Shown one piece after another: positions 45,938-56,468 of a DNA stretch of 64,000 nt. The stretch is taken from NCBI GenBank assembly GCA_009667805.1, contig CM019072.1, positions 36,573,519 through 36,637,518 on the forward strand. The letters run 5' to 3'. A program made the translations under genes and the position numbers. The stretch comes from Leptobrachium leishanense. Lineage: Eukaryota; Chordata; Amphibia; Anura; Megophryidae. How positions within the stretch are numbered: position 1 is the stretch's first letter; the number at the start of each line of letters is the position of its first letter. The notes below the pieces were generated by a model. That model was not told where the DNA came from and did not search any database. It worked only from the letters and a program-made list of their open reading frames with translations.

Positions 45938-46385
45938 AGATTATATATAAAGGCAGCAGCAAGAACAGACATGTAATCTATAATTTGTCAAGCAATTAAA
46001 AGTAGCCATGATTTACATCAGGTGTAATTATGTGGCGCCCGCCATTTTGTGCACGCTCAGAAGCTCCCTGGAACGCGGAACCAGAATTCTACTTTGAGAA
46101 AGTTCCAGGATTTGAGAAAGTTCCAGGAACTACTTTGAGTAGTTCCGCGTTCCAGGATGGAACGCGGGGCGATTGCGCATGCGCAAAATGGCGGGCGCAA
46201 TGAAAATATATTTTCTCAAAGTAGAATTCTGGTTCCGCGTTCCAGGGTGACACGCAGAGCTTCTGAGCGTGCGCAAAATGGCGGGCGCCACATAATTACA
46301 CCTGATGTAAATCATGGCTACTTTTAATTGTTTGACAAATTATGGATTATATATAAAGGCAGCAGCAAGAACAGACATGTAATCT

Positions 46386-46423
46386 CCAGCTGAGGAAGCC
46401 ATTGATGGCGAAACGCGTCCTGG
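46386..46423 (+). ncRNA. Hammerhead ribozyme-like motif 3
   Basis: CCAG/CTGG stem I, core CTGAGGA (46390-46396), stem II GCCA-TTGA-TGGC, then GAAA and a minimal stem III with cleavage triplet GTC. The cleanest of the six. An AATAAA follows ~40 bp downstream. Confidence 0.82.
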
Positions 46424-46499
46424 TAGATATGATTTGTCTATTTTAAACAAATAAATGTTTTTATTTTGATTCAACTGCTGTCTGCCTTATGCTTCTGTC

Positions 46500-48010
46500 T
46501 GCCTATATTTTGCCATAAAAGACACCAGCCATATTATTTTGAGAGATCTAGAGAGGATTAACTGGGAAGCAGGTATGATGTTTGCTACTATTGATGTTAC
46601 ATCCTTATATACATCTATACCACATCAAAAGGGGGTAGAGGCGATTAAAAGAGCCCTAGATGAGGATGGTTTGTTATCGATAGACCAAATAGAGTTTTTG
46701 TTAAAATCGATTTTGTTCATTTTGGAACACAATTTCTTTTGGTTTGAAAACAAATTTTACCTCCATATCTGTGGAACCGCCATGGGAACGAGGTTCGCCC
46801 CCAGCTATGCCAATCTTTATATGCATTGTTGGGAATGCGACGAGATTTGGCCTAAGGCTGGAATGGGGGCGAGCCTCGTCCTATGGAGACGGTTCATAGA
46901 TGACATAATTATTATCTGGAAGGGAGGACAACAATCCCTGATCGAGTTTATATCCTCTCTGGACAATAACCCGTACAATTTAAAATTTACATCTAATATT
47001 AGTGACAGTGCTATAGATTTCCTTGACCTAACCATTTATATCAAGGAAAACAAGATCGAAACTAAAACTTTTTTAAGAGAACAGATTCCAATACGGCGAT
47101 TAGTATGAACAGTTCACATGCTAAGAAATGGCTCACGAATATTCCGAAGGGCCAATTAACCAGATTACGTAGAAACTGCTCCGAGGTGGAAGTTTTTCAA
47201 AATCAGAGTGAATTCCTAAAGGAAAAATATACAAAGAAGGGCTATGACAGGACAAAATTTGATAAAGAGAAAGATGTCATTTTAAGTAAAGACAGACAAG
47301 ACTTTATAAAAGAAAAAGTTAGAGAGAAAAACAGTGAGAAGTTCAAATTGTCCTTTATCACTAAATTCAATCCTCATGCCAATAAAATAAGGAATACTTT
47401 AAATAGACACTGGCACATTCTCCAAGCCGATAAATTATTAAAGGATATTCTACCGGAGAGACCACTTGTCATTTTTAAGAAGGCCTCAAATTTAAAAAAC
47501 ATTCTAGCCCCGACTCTGTTGCCTGAAAAGAAAAAAGAACAGAATGATAAGATGTTCATAAAAAAAGAAACAGGTTTTTTCAAATGCGGAAGATGTAAAG
47601 CATGTATGCATTTAGGTAGGAAATGTAAAAGCTTCACTAGTACGGTATCCAAAGAAATGTTTGACATTAAACAATTTATTAATTGTAGAAGCAAAGGAGT
47701 TATTTATCTTCTCGAATGTGGCTGTGGGTTACAGTATATCGGTAGGACCATTAGAGAATTAAAAATTAGGATATTGGAGCATTTTAATAGTATTAGACAT
47801 AAAAAAGAACACAGTGTCGCAGATCACTGTAACAATTGCCCTTTATTTACATTCTCTAATTTTAAATGGTGTGGCATCGAATTAGTGAGACCTAATTGGA
47901 GGGGGGGGGATTTTGTTAGAGCCCTAGCTAAAAAAGAAAGTCGCTGGATTTATAAAATGGGCACCTGGTTAGATGGGGGTCTTAATAAAGAAATAGATGT
48001 TATTAACTGA
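46500..48010 (+). pseudogene. Penelope-like RT + GIY-YIG endonuclease, nearly intact
   Basis: Penelope-like elements make a single RT-endonuclease protein. The RT part (46500-47095) has TIDVTSLYTSIPH (motif A), GTAMGTRFAPSYANLYM (B) and RFIDDIIIIW (catalytic C). A one-T length change in a T-run near 47070 shifts the frame; the second part (47105-48010) is fully open. It has NIPKGQLTRLRRNCSEVE, a Cys-rich CGRCKACMHLGRKC segment and the GIY-YIG nuclease (GVIYLLECGCGLQYIGRT, then RILEHFNSIR). The RT N-terminus is truncated at the terminal repeat. The stop at 48008 is followed by an AATAAA (~48170). Confidence 0.9.
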
Positions 48011-48019
48011 CTATTTAAT

Positions 48020-48830
48020 CATCGTTGGTTTATTCACATCTTAATCCTCCCCATCTGTTAGATTGGATTTGGGATTAACTCCCTTTTATTAATTCCTTCT
48101 TACTCCTTTCTATTAATTTATTTTGATCACTGCTAGTTGTTTGTATCTTTTTTATCGTGTTTTTATAAATAAAGTTATTTTATCTGTATTAAATACCCCC
48201 TCTTTCTGTCCCCCCCCCCTTGCCCCATGCCATCACACTCTAACCGCAATATAAGCGGAATTTAGAAGTATAAGAAAATCGGAAGTAATGACCACAGGAA
48301 GTGGAACAGGACTAAGCCTGCACCAAGATGGAGGCTACCAGGAAGAAGGTCGTTTGAACAGAGGTGTGCCTGCAGAAGGTCACCGGAAGTCGCCACAAGC
48401 GCCCAAACCGGAACCGGAAGTAGCGATATCGGCGGAATAATATGAAAATTGAAGAGAGAAGAGATGTCTGGGACACAGGGGGGGGACTATAAAAGAAGGG
48501 GGGAGTGTTGTGTATCTTATCCCTGATGAAGTTAGCCTCTATGGCTGATGAAACGCGTCAGATTTTTTAAACTGGTCCAATAAATCCTTTTTTGCACCTT
48601 ATCTCTGCTGTCTGGCTGAACCTTCTCTGTGAATTTTTTCCCAAGTGGAATTTCCTTGCTGAGTGCAGCCCTGGCATCCATCTAAGAAGCAGTGGAGTCA
48701 CACGGAATCTGGTGAGATCGCAGGATAGCATTCCGGGCTAATCAAAGATAACGTTATATGCATTGATACCATCACATCTTGTGAGTGAGATTTTAACAGA
48801 GGCTTCGTGTGACTGTAACTGTTTTTACAG
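48020..48830 (+). repeat. Penelope-type terminal repeat with hammerhead motif 4
   Basis: Untranslated sequence with an AATAAA at ~48170, a C-run at 48212, then ctataaaagaagggg (TATA-like, 48487) about 35 bp upstream of the hammerhead. Different in sequence from the repeat upstream of the RT, so it may belong to another Penelope family. Confidence 0.5.
48516..48564 (+). ncRNA. Hammerhead ribozyme-like motif 4
   Basis: Core CTGATGA (48523-48529), stem II AGCC-TCTAT-GGCT, GAAACGCGTC (48550-48559). Stem I is weak: ATC/GAT pairs only after one mismatch. The canonical U at core position 7 is present. Confidence 0.62.
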
Positions 48831-49082
48831 TATTATACTATGTACCATTCCTGTTCCTTCTAGATCTCTATCCCCATTTTTCTATGTAGTAACCACCAGA
48901 TGACGACCTTCTGTTTGCTCTGAGATTCAAGACTGTGTGGCTCTATGGTTTTGTGTGTGGAGGCAGGGCTGCAAGAGAGGAAGCAAGAGAGAGGAAGCTG
49001 GAAGATGATGGTGGCTGAGATTTGTGGTATTGTGTCCAGTGCTGAAGCATCCTGCATAAAGGCTCCCAGCAGACTCTGTATC
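48831..49082. other. Unassigned stretch before the Sushi-like LTR
   Basis: G/A-rich, no gene recognised. Confidence 0.35.
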
Positions 49083-49556
49083 TGTTATGCCCCGCTCCAC
49101 GGCCCACTCCCGGTCCAGACCGCCATGTTGGGAGCGGTGCTCTACTCACCCGAGAGCCCTCGTGGCATGTCGCTCTAAGTTCCTGGTCCGCAGGATGGAG
49201 AGGGAGAGCCAGGAGACGCCCCACGCTGCCGACTGAATCGGAGTCCTGAAGAGGAAAGTGCGCACGCGCGAGAACAAACTCTCCTAAGTAGTATAAAACC
49301 GGGTACTCTGGTGCCCTCGGCTGGCCGATTAGGGGTACTGCATGACACCTGCTCTGGAGATCCTCGAATGCCTCTCATTGACCTACCAAAATTCCAGGTA
49401 CCTCAACTCCACCTACAATACCCAGGTGAAAGGTATTTCCATGATCCCATGAACCCTATTTAATTCCGCCTTCCTTCCCAGCACATTAACCAGGTTCTAC
49501 TGTGCCTTCCGCCTCAGTTTCCTAGTGCTCCTCGTATCCTTTGACCACGTTATCTT

Positions 49557-49822
49557 CAACCCTTCGACCCGGATTGTGCCACCGACTACGCTGCCTTTTT
49601 CAACCCTTCGACCCGGATTGTGCCACCGACTACGCTGCCTTCTTCAACCCTTCGACCCGGACTGTGCCACCGACTACGCTGCCTTCTTCAACCCTTCGAC
49701 CCGGATTGTGCCACCGACTACGCTGCCTTCTTCAACCCTTCGGCCCGGATTTTGCCACCGACTATGCCACCTTCTACAACCCTTCGACTCGGATTGTACC
49801 ATTGACCACGCCATCATCTTCG
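49557..49822 (+). repeat. 44-bp tandem repeat in the LTR
   Basis: Six copies of a 44-bp unit beginning CAACCCTTCGACCCGGATTG and containing GCCACCGACTACGCTGCC. The last copy is most diverged and is directly followed by the nested LTR element's target duplication. Confidence 0.95.
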
Positions 49823-49826
49823 TTAT

Positions 49827-51086
49827 TGTAAGGTGCTGGTTCCAGGGTGGTAGGTACGAGCCAATGTGCAATGAAGAAGTCTTGCAAAAGCAGATATATA
49901 TATATGTATATGATGATTTATTGCAAAGACACAATAAAGCAAAGGCAATAACAGATATAGAAGAGGTATGCAATAGATGGAGAATACTGAATAGGAGGGG
50001 AAAAGCTAAGGAATAGGGAAGAAGTGTATATATGTATACACAGGTTACAGGTCTAGAGAGAACTAAAGCAGAAATCTATATATGAATAAGGAGGAAAGGA
50101 GGAGAGAACTAGAGCAGAATACAGGTTACAGGGCGAGAGCAGAATACAGGTTACAGGGCTAGAGCAGAATACAGGTTACAGGCGAGAGCAGAATACAGGT
50201 TACAGGGCGAGAGCAGAATACAGGTTACAGGGCTAGAGCAGAATACAGGTTACAGGGCTAGAGCAGAATACAGGTTACAGGGCTAGAGCAGAATACAGGT
50301 TACAGGGCTAGAGCAGAATACAGGTTACAGGGCTAGAGCAGAATACAGGTTACAGGGCTAGAGCAGAATACAGGTTACAGGGCTAGAGCAGAATACAGGT
50401 TACAGGGCTAGAGCAGAATACAGGTTACAGGGCGAGAGCAGAATACAGGTTACAGGGCGAGAGCAGAATACAGGTTACATGGCGAGAGCAGAATACAGGT
50501 TACAGGGCTAGAGCAGAATACAGGTTACAGGGCTAGAGCAGAATACAGGTTACAGGGCTAGAGCAGAATACAGGTTACAGGGCTAGAGCAGAATATACAG
50601 GTTAAAAGGAAACTACAGATCAAAACAAAGATACAATACAACAAGGTGTACTTAGGTTATATATATGTATATATATCCGAGTCCTTGGAGATATGGGCAA
50701 GTCCTTATAATCCAGGCAAAGAAAACTTGGGAGGTCCAGGAGGATAACAAGTCCAGAGGTCTGTAGTAAGTAGGAGATCCAGGAGGTTTACAAATAATAA
50801 GTCCAGGAGAGATAACAGATAGCCTTGAGAAAATAGGATCCAGCAGAGTATGGGTCCTAGGAGGCCCAACAGGTAGCTCCTTGCAGCTTGGATATTTCCA
50901 AGACAATGTGGAAGCGTTGGGCTTCAGGTGTGGCCTGGTTTTATGCAGGAATAGTAGGTGATCTAGGCAACACCTGAGCGATGCACAGGCAGAGGTGAGT
51001 AGTGGTACTGCTATATGAAAGTCCCACTACTATGAGCCAGCACTGGTTTTAGGCTTTTTATTACGCCGACGGCGTTGATCCTTACA
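49827..51086 (-). repeat. 3' LTR of the gag-only element
   Basis: 1,260 bp, near-identical to 53132-54386 outside the internal 25-bp array, whose copy arrangement differs. A purine tract (minus strand aggagggggcata, 51087-51099) abuts it, the expected polypurine tract. Confidence 0.93.
50107..50595 (+). repeat. 25-bp minisatellite in the 3' LTR
   Basis: About 20 copies of GAGCAGAATACAGGTTACAG plus GGCTA/GGCGA. Some copies have 24 bp (one G lost). Confidence 0.95.
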
Positions 51087-51208
51087 TATGCCCCCTCCTA
51101 AGGGCACACTCTGGGTGCCCACAATGTCCTGTGAATCGGTGACGGTGTGATTAGACTCTAGAAGATCTTCTGATTCTAAAAATATGGAATCCAGTATAAT
51201 TGTATCTG

Positions 51209-52597
51209 TTAATAAAGACACCTTTGGTTTAAGCCCCTGGTACTGATGATAGGGGAGTCTATTTTAGATACTCCAGGTTTCCTTTCAGGGCAAGCTATCC
51301 CATACTGTTGTACAGCCCGGAAGATGGTAGGTATAGGTACGGTATTCTGGGTAGAATCAGATAATGGGGGCAAGACGTTATTTACACTGCTCTGTAGTTG
51401 ATCCTGTAGGGACATAATGAGACTCTGTTGATTGATCACAGACTGGGCAATGTTACTGACTTGATTCGTGAGTGTAGTCATCACAGAGATCATAGTAGGT
51501 ATAGTGGTGGTTTCAATAGATTCCTTTATAGGAATTATACTAGCAGCAACGGTCATATCAGGTAAAGAAAGGGTGGCATGGGTCTTTGTAGTCTCACCAG
51601 GCAATTTGATCCCCGAAGAAGGTTTAGCAGATGGGGTTTTGGTAACCGGTATTGGTCCGGTGTCGAGTATGTTGACCTGTAGATCCTCGGTACCGTGGAG
51701 CATCTTGGCGGTGGGTACAACTGGCGAAGTGTTGATAGGAGGCACCTTGGCGATGAATGATGATACCTCAGCATCTGGAACTCTGGCAGCAGGCGCTTTG
51801 GCATGAACTGAAGCCTCGTCATGTGATAGCGTGGTAGCAAGCACCTTGGCGTGAACCAAGGTGTTGGCGACAGACTGTTCTTCACAAAGTGGAGCTTCAG
51901 CAGCGGGCACTGCGGCTTGGGTCGAAGTTTCCAGACACGATTTTATTTGCCCAGCGAAGGCCTTAGGATCGTTTGGCTCAACCTCCGATATTTTTTTGGA
52001 GGGAACCGGGTGAGAGTTACCGGGATCTGTAATTCGAAGGCCTGTAGGACCTTGATCAGCCATATTTTCAGATACTGTACCTCCTATAGGTGAAGGTATA
52101 CGTTCGGTTTCAGTGAATTCGCCAGAGGAGGAACAATGAAAAGGAAGAAAGTCCTCTCGTGGATCTCTGCGAGGGACGATTATGGTGGATCCGACGAAGC
52201 CAGTACAGCACCCAGGACCACCATTAGGATGTCGTGCTGTTTGTATGGGTATCTCCATCGAATCATCACTATCCCAGCCTTCAGAACTATTGCTTAACAT
52301 GGGGAACCGTGAGAGACATTGGTCTGTATAATGATGGCTGGAAGTGATTAGAACAGTGGCTGTAGCGGCATTAACTCTTTCAGATTGGTACACACCTTTC
52401 CTGGCCTTCAAGGCTGATTCAAATAAATTCAAGTCCTTTTTGCGAACTACTGTCCCATTGGAGGCAATTGTACAGTCAGTAGGTATGGGTTCCATAGAAA
52501 TAAGGGCCTGTACAGGGTACTCCGTTGTCTTGATAGGTGTTTGGCTGTGAGCAATGGATGTAAAGGTGCTGGCAGCAAATACAGGTGAAGTATCCAT
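51209..52597 (-). CDS. 462-residue Ser/Thr/Pro-rich frame of the gag-only element
   Basis: A single open frame of 462 codons, unlike the broken frames around it. I do not recognise a family. Visible features: Ser/Thr/Pro-rich composition; a run of degenerate alanine-rich repeats near residues 245-310 (HAKVLATTLSHDEASVHAKA type); and a Gln/Ser/Leu-rich amphipathic segment near the C-terminus (SNIAQSVINQQSLIMSLQDQ) that could form a coiled coil. It lies after the zinc-knuckle frame and may once have been one gag polyprotein joined through 52447-52776. Confidence 0.55.
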   Translation of the reverse strand: MDTSPVFAASTFTSIAHSQTPIKTTEYPVQALISMEPIPTDCTIASNGTVVRKKDLNLFESALKARKGVYQSERVNAATATVLITSSHHYTDQCLSRFPMLSNSSEGWDSDDSMEIPIQTARHPNGGPGCCTGFVGSTIIVPRRDPREDFLPFHCSSSGEFTETERIPSPIGGTVSENMADQGPTGLRITDPGNSHPVPSKKISEVEPNDPKAFAGQIKSCLETSTQAAVPAAEAPLCEEQSVANTLVHAKVLATTLSHDEASVHAKAPAARVPDAEVSSFIAKVPPINTSPVVPTAKMLHGTEDLQVNILDTGPIPVTKTPSAKPSSGIKLPGETTKTHATLSLPDMTVAASIIPIKESIETTTIPTMISVMTTLTNQVSNIAQSVINQQSLIMSLQDQLQSSVNNVLPPLSDSTQNTVPIPTIFRAVQQYGIACPERKPGVSKIDSPIISTRGLNQRCLY

Positions 52598-52712
52598 AGG
52601 AACATCATAGGAACGGGGTAGTACGATGGTTCATAATCCATGCTTTCATATTCTATAGATGCGGGTAGAGGAGTCTGCTGTATGGTGGGCCTTGGTGGAG
52701 ATTCTGGTGGTA

Positions 52713-53192
52713 TTACCTGTTGTGGAGTTGCAGTAGCAGGTTCTCTGTAATGCTGATTAGACACAGGTTTAGGCAATGGGGGGTTGATTTCCTGGTAATA
52801 GATTTGGTCACAGGATTCTTTGGTGAAGGTATGGGGGTCTTGGATTTTGGGGTCTGCTTAGGGGGTCTTATTGGGCAAAGCGGTATCCAGTGCCCCCTAG
52901 AACCACAGTAAATACAGACCCCCGCCGCTTGCCTCCTGGCGCGCTCTGCCGGGGTTAGAGGACCACGATGTATCTTGGTAAGGTTTTCTTTTGCAGCAGG
53001 GTTACAAGATCCTTGGAGTTGCAATTGTAGGAATCCAATCAATTGGGTGAGGAACTCATGGAAGGATTTCTGGATTAACCCCATGAGTACTTGATTCATT
53101 GCTGGCTCGTTGGTATTACGCTTCCACATTCTGTAAGGTGCTGGTTCCGGGGTGGTAGGTACGAGCCAATGTGCAATGAAGAAGTCTTGCAA
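52713..53192 (-). CDS. gag zinc-knuckle protein of the gag-only element
   Basis: A frame running from the LTR end into the interior. It contains NQVLMGLIQKSFHEFLTQLI, then a LTPAERARRQAAGV linker and the CCHC knuckle CIYCGSRGHWIPLC, as in Gypsy gag proteins. No capsid major-homology region is evident. A frame change near 52750 leads to a Pro-rich segment. Confidence 0.7.
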   Translation of the reverse strand: MQDFFIAHWLVPTTPEPAPYRMWKRNTNEPAMNQVLMGLIQKSFHEFLTQLIGFLQLQLQGSCNPAAKENLTKIHRGPLTPAERARRQAAGVCIYCGSRGHWIPLCPIRPPKQTPKSKTPIPSPKNPVTKSITRKSTPHCLNLCLISITENLLLQLHNR

Positions 53193-54386
53193 AAGCAGAT
53201 ATATATATATGTATATGATGATTTATTGCAAAGACACAATAAAGCAAAGGCAATAACAGATATAGAAGAGGTATGCAATAGATGGAGAATACTGAATAGG
53301 AGGGGAAAAGCTAAGGAATAGGGAAGAAGTGTATATATGTATACACAGGTTACAGGTCTAGAGAGAACTAAAGCAGAAATCTATATATGAATAAGGAGGA
53401 AAGGAGGAGAGAACTAGAGCAGAATACAGGTTACAGGGCGAGAGGCAGAATACAGGTTACAGGGCGAGAGCAGAATACAGGTTACAGGGCTAGAGCAGAA
53501 TACAGGTTACAGGGCTAGAGCAGAATACAGGTTACAGGGCTAGAGCAGAATACAGGTTACAGGGCTAGAGCAGAATACAGGTTACAGGGCGAGAGCAGAA
53601 TACAGGTTACAGGGCTAGAGCAGAATACAGGTTACAGGGCTAGAGCAGAATACAGGTTACAGGGCTAGAGCAGAATACAGGGCTAGAGCAGAATACAGGT
53701 TACAGGGCTAGAGCAGAATACAGGTTACAGGGCTAGAGCAGAATACAGGTTACAGGCGAGAGCAGAATACAGGTTACAGGGCGAGAGCAGAATACAGGTT
53801 ACAGGGCGAGAGCAGAATACAGGTTACAGGGCTAGAGCAGAATACAGGTTACAGGGCTAGAGCAGAATACAGGTTACAGGGCTAGAGCAGAATATACAGG
53901 TTAAAAGGGAAACTACAGATCAAAACAAAGATACAATACAACAAGGTGTACTTAGGTTATATATATGTATATATATCCGAGTCCTTGGAGATATGGGCAA
54001 GTCCTTATAATCCAGGCAAAGAAAACTTGGGAGGTCCAGGAGGATAACAAGTCCAGAGGTCTGTAGTAAGTAGGAGATCCAGGAGGTTTACAAATAATAA
54101 GTCCAGGAGAGATAACAGATAGCCTTGAGAAAATAGGATCCAGCAGAATATGGGTCCTAGGAGGCCCAACAGGTAGCTCCTTGCAGCTTGGATATTTCCA
54201 AGACAATGTGGAAGCGTTGGGCTTCAGGTGTGGCCTGGTTTTATGCAGGAATAGTAGGTGATCTAGGCAACACCTGAGCGATGCACAGGCAGAGGTGAGT
54301 AGTGGTACTGCTATATGAAAGTCCCACTACTATGAGCCAGCACTGGTTTTAGGCTTTTTATTACGCAGACGGCGTTGATCCTTACA
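53132..54386 (-). repeat. 5' LTR of the gag-only element
   Basis: 1,255 bp partner of 49827-51086. The gag frame starts inside or directly after its minus-strand end. Confidence 0.93.
53411..53895 (+). repeat. 25-bp minisatellite in the 5' LTR
   Basis: The same unit, about 20 copies, with one shortened copy (cagaatacagggctag near 53677) and one gagagg variant near 53442. The order of GGCTA and GGCGA variants differs from the other LTR. Confidence 0.95.
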
Positions 54387-54603
54387 GTTATTTCCCGTTG
54401 TTCTTTCTGGGACTTGCCTACGAATTTCATTCCAACCTTTTGACTGTATTATTTTCTGGACTTCAGTTACTATTCATGATTCACTAAAGATTGCTTACTC
54501 TCCATCGTCTCCTGATTTCCTTACCCACAGCTTGCCATTGGGTTCCATACTCACACTTCACAGGGGACTCAAACCCTGCATTACAGAAGAACCTGGTTCA
54601 TCA

Positions 54604-55522
54604 TGGAACCCGCAAGCACAGCTCAAGTCCTTGCTATTCTCACTGAGCAGATGGTCGCCCTAGCTAAAATGGTACAGAACCTACAGACCAGCCAAGAGAC
54701 TTTACTCCACAGAGAGAGGAGTCGCGCCGAAGCCACGGCACTGCCTCCTTCACCCTCCGGCTCATCATCCAAGCTGAACTCCTTACTCCAGAACCCAGAG
54801 CCAACGCACCTGAACGGTTTTCCGGCGATCGCACAAGGTACTGCACCTTTATTACCACCTGTGAACTTATGTTTTCTCTTTGTCCCCGTACTTATGGATC
54901 CGATTCCGTAAAGGTGCGTTCAGCCATCTCGTTGATGTCCGGAGCTCCACAGGACTGGGCCTTCCAACTCCTACGTGAAGGGAGTCCTCTTCTATCCTCC
55001 TGGAATTCCTTTGTCCAAGCCATGAACCCTATATATGATGACCCTCTGCGTTCATCAACCGCATTATCCACCATTCGACATCTGCGACAAGGATGACGAC
55101 CAGTGGAGGACTACATCTCCGAATTTCGAGCCGTGGCTGCAGACACAGGCCTGAATGACGTAGGTCTTAGAGATCATTTCCGTTATGGCCTCTCTGATCA
55201 ACTAAAGGATGAACTGGCTCAAATAGGGGTACCCACAACACTGGACGCCATGATCCTGCAATCTCTAACCCTGGACCAACGCTTCAGAGAAAGACGTCAG
55301 GAGAGAATGGCCGCCGCTCCTTCCCTACCTGCCCGGCAGTCTGAAACTCCTTCTACGACCTCTGTCAAACCTCCCAACTCCACTCCTTCACTCCCCGAAC
55401 ATATGGAGATTGGTCTAGCACGAGGTCCCCTGTCCTCTGCCGAACGAAGCAGACGATGCACTCAAAACCTCTGCCTGTACTGCGGTCAGCCTGGTCACCT
55501 CCTACGTAGCTGTCCTATATGA
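54604..55522 (+). pseudogene. gag of the Sushi-like element
   Basis: ATG at 54604 (MEPASTAQVLAILTEQMVAL). A frame change near 54880 leads to VRSAISLMSGAPQDWAFQLL, the capsid core. A TGA occurs at 55094-55096. The frame resumes VEDYISEFRAVAADTGLNDV and ends in a CCHC knuckle CLYCGQPGHLLRSC and a stop at 55520. This is the gag family from which several mammalian domesticated gag genes derive, but this copy is a retroelement remnant. Confidence 0.85.
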
Positions 55523-55559
55523 CCACCGCTTCCTTCCGACGGAGGTAAGAACCATCCTT

Positions 55560-55903
55560 CCTTAATTTCACTTCAATGTGTATTTGGTTCCACCTCCGCT
55601 CATCTGACCATTCCTGTCATCCTGCAGTGGGGAGATAGAAGTGTGAACGTGTCCGCCATCATAGACTCCGGAGCTAGTAACAACTTCTTCGATCTCACCC
55701 TCGCCACCTCCCTAGCAGTTCCTACACGACCAAAGACGACTCCCACGCCTTTACAAATGGTCAACGGAAGCACTCTACGTACTGGTCCCATCACCCATGA
55801 AACCACTCCTCTGTTGCTACTCATCGGAACCAAGCACCAAGAGCACCTTCAGTGGGACATTGTACCTTCCCCTTTGTTCCCTCTGGTTTTAGGGCTTCCT
55901 TGA
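55560..55903 (+). pseudogene. Aspartic protease of the Sushi-like element
   Basis: Contains AIIDSGASNNFFDLTLATSL, an aspartic protease active site (DSGA), and a closing WDIVPSPLFPLVLGLP block. A stop follows at 55901. Confidence 0.85.
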
Positions 55904-55985
55904 CTCCGTACCCATAACCCTTCCATCGACTGGTCCTCCAATACTGTCTCTTTTCCCTCTCATAATTGTCAACACTTCTGTATGA

Positions 55986-56294
55986 ATGGGTATACCACCG
56001 AAAAGATTTTCTACCTATCCAGCTTCTGAATTACCGGTCAAATATTCTGACTTTCAGGATGTGTTTGAGAAGAGAGGGGTGGACACACTACCTCCACACA
56101 GAGAATACGATTGCCCCATCGACCTCCTTCCAGGAGCACCCATACCCCATGGACACATTTACAACTTGTCCGTTCCTGAATCTCAATCCTTGAAGGAGTA
56201 TATTGAGGACGGGCTCCAAAAAGGATTCATACGTCACTCCACTTCACCTGCCGGGGCTGGTATCTTCTTTGTCGGAAAAGGAGATGGTGGACTC
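55986..56294 (+). pseudogene. RT start of the Sushi-like element, truncated by gap
   Basis: YSDFQDVFEKRGVDTLPPHR, CPIDLLPGAPIPHGHIYNLS and FIRHSTSPAGAGIFFVGKGD are the entry to a Ty3/Gypsy RT. The gap starts directly after GDGGL, before the catalytic motifs. Confidence 0.85.
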
Positions 56295-56394
56295 NNNNNN
56301 NNNNNNNNNNNNNNNNNNNNNNNNNNNNNNNNNNNNNNNNNNNNNNNNNNNNNNNNNNNNNNNNNNNNNNNNNNNNNNNNNNNNNNNNNNNNNN
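56295..56394. other. Assembly gap (100 N)
   Basis: Exactly 100 unknown bases, probably a placeholder of unknown true length. Sequence to its right begins at a point matching 30631. Confidence 0.99.
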
Positions 56395-56468
56395 GTAGTC
56401 GGTATCACAGAATCAATGTAGCAGAAGGTGTATATCTATAAACGGGAAGATATGGACTCTTATACCAG

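Larger units (their letters stand above)
45830..46495. repeat. Inverted Penelope terminal repeats, with hammerhead motifs
   Basis: 45830-46080 is the complement of about 46250-46490 (landmarks aggcagacagcagttgaatc, cgcgtttcgcc, tggcgcccgccattttg). Such inverted, tandem or truncated terminal repeats are typical of Penelope-like elements. The junction around 46080-46200 also repeats ctactttgag and ttccgcgttcca in both orientations. Confidence 0.8.
49827..54386 (-). mobile_element. gag-only LTR retrotransposon nested in the Sushi LTR
   Basis: 4,560-bp element with two ~1,257-bp LTRs (TGTAAGG...CCTTACA) and a perfect 5-bp duplication GTTAT (49822-49826 and 54387-54391). The 2.0-kb interior codes on the minus strand for a zinc-knuckle protein and a long Ser/Thr/Pro-rich frame. 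There is no protease, RT, RNase H or integrase. This fits a non-autonomous element that borrows pol from a relative. The LTRs are almost identical, so insertion is recent. Confidence 0.92.
49083..54585 (+). repeat. 5' LTR of the Sushi-like element, split at 49827-54386
   Basis: TGTTATGCCCC...TTACA, about 940 bp after removing the insertion. It ends 18 bp before the gag ATG. A 44-bp tandem repeat lies in its middle. No partner LTR is in the window, so edges are by TG/CA ends and gag position. Confidence 0.6.
49083..56294 (+). mobile_element. Sushi-like Ty3/Gypsy element, 5' part, cut by assembly gap
   Basis: Plus-strand chromovirus-type element: 5' LTR, gag, zinc knuckle, protease and the first RT block, then 100 N. 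The order PR-RT and the RT entry sequence (LKEYIEDGLQKGFIRHSTSP) fit the Sushi group of vertebrate Gypsy elements. Its LTR is split by a gag-only LTR element. Several stops and frameshifts are present. Confidence 0.85.

Noticed and set aside
49541..50016. 163-codon frame with FDPDCATDYAAFF repeats
   Set aside because: Produced by the 44-bp tandem repeat of the Sushi-like LTR and continued into the nested LTR.
50107..50595. Possible CRISPR-like array of regular repeats
   Set aside because: Units are head-to-tail with no unique spacers, lie in an LTR, and the DNA is vertebrate.
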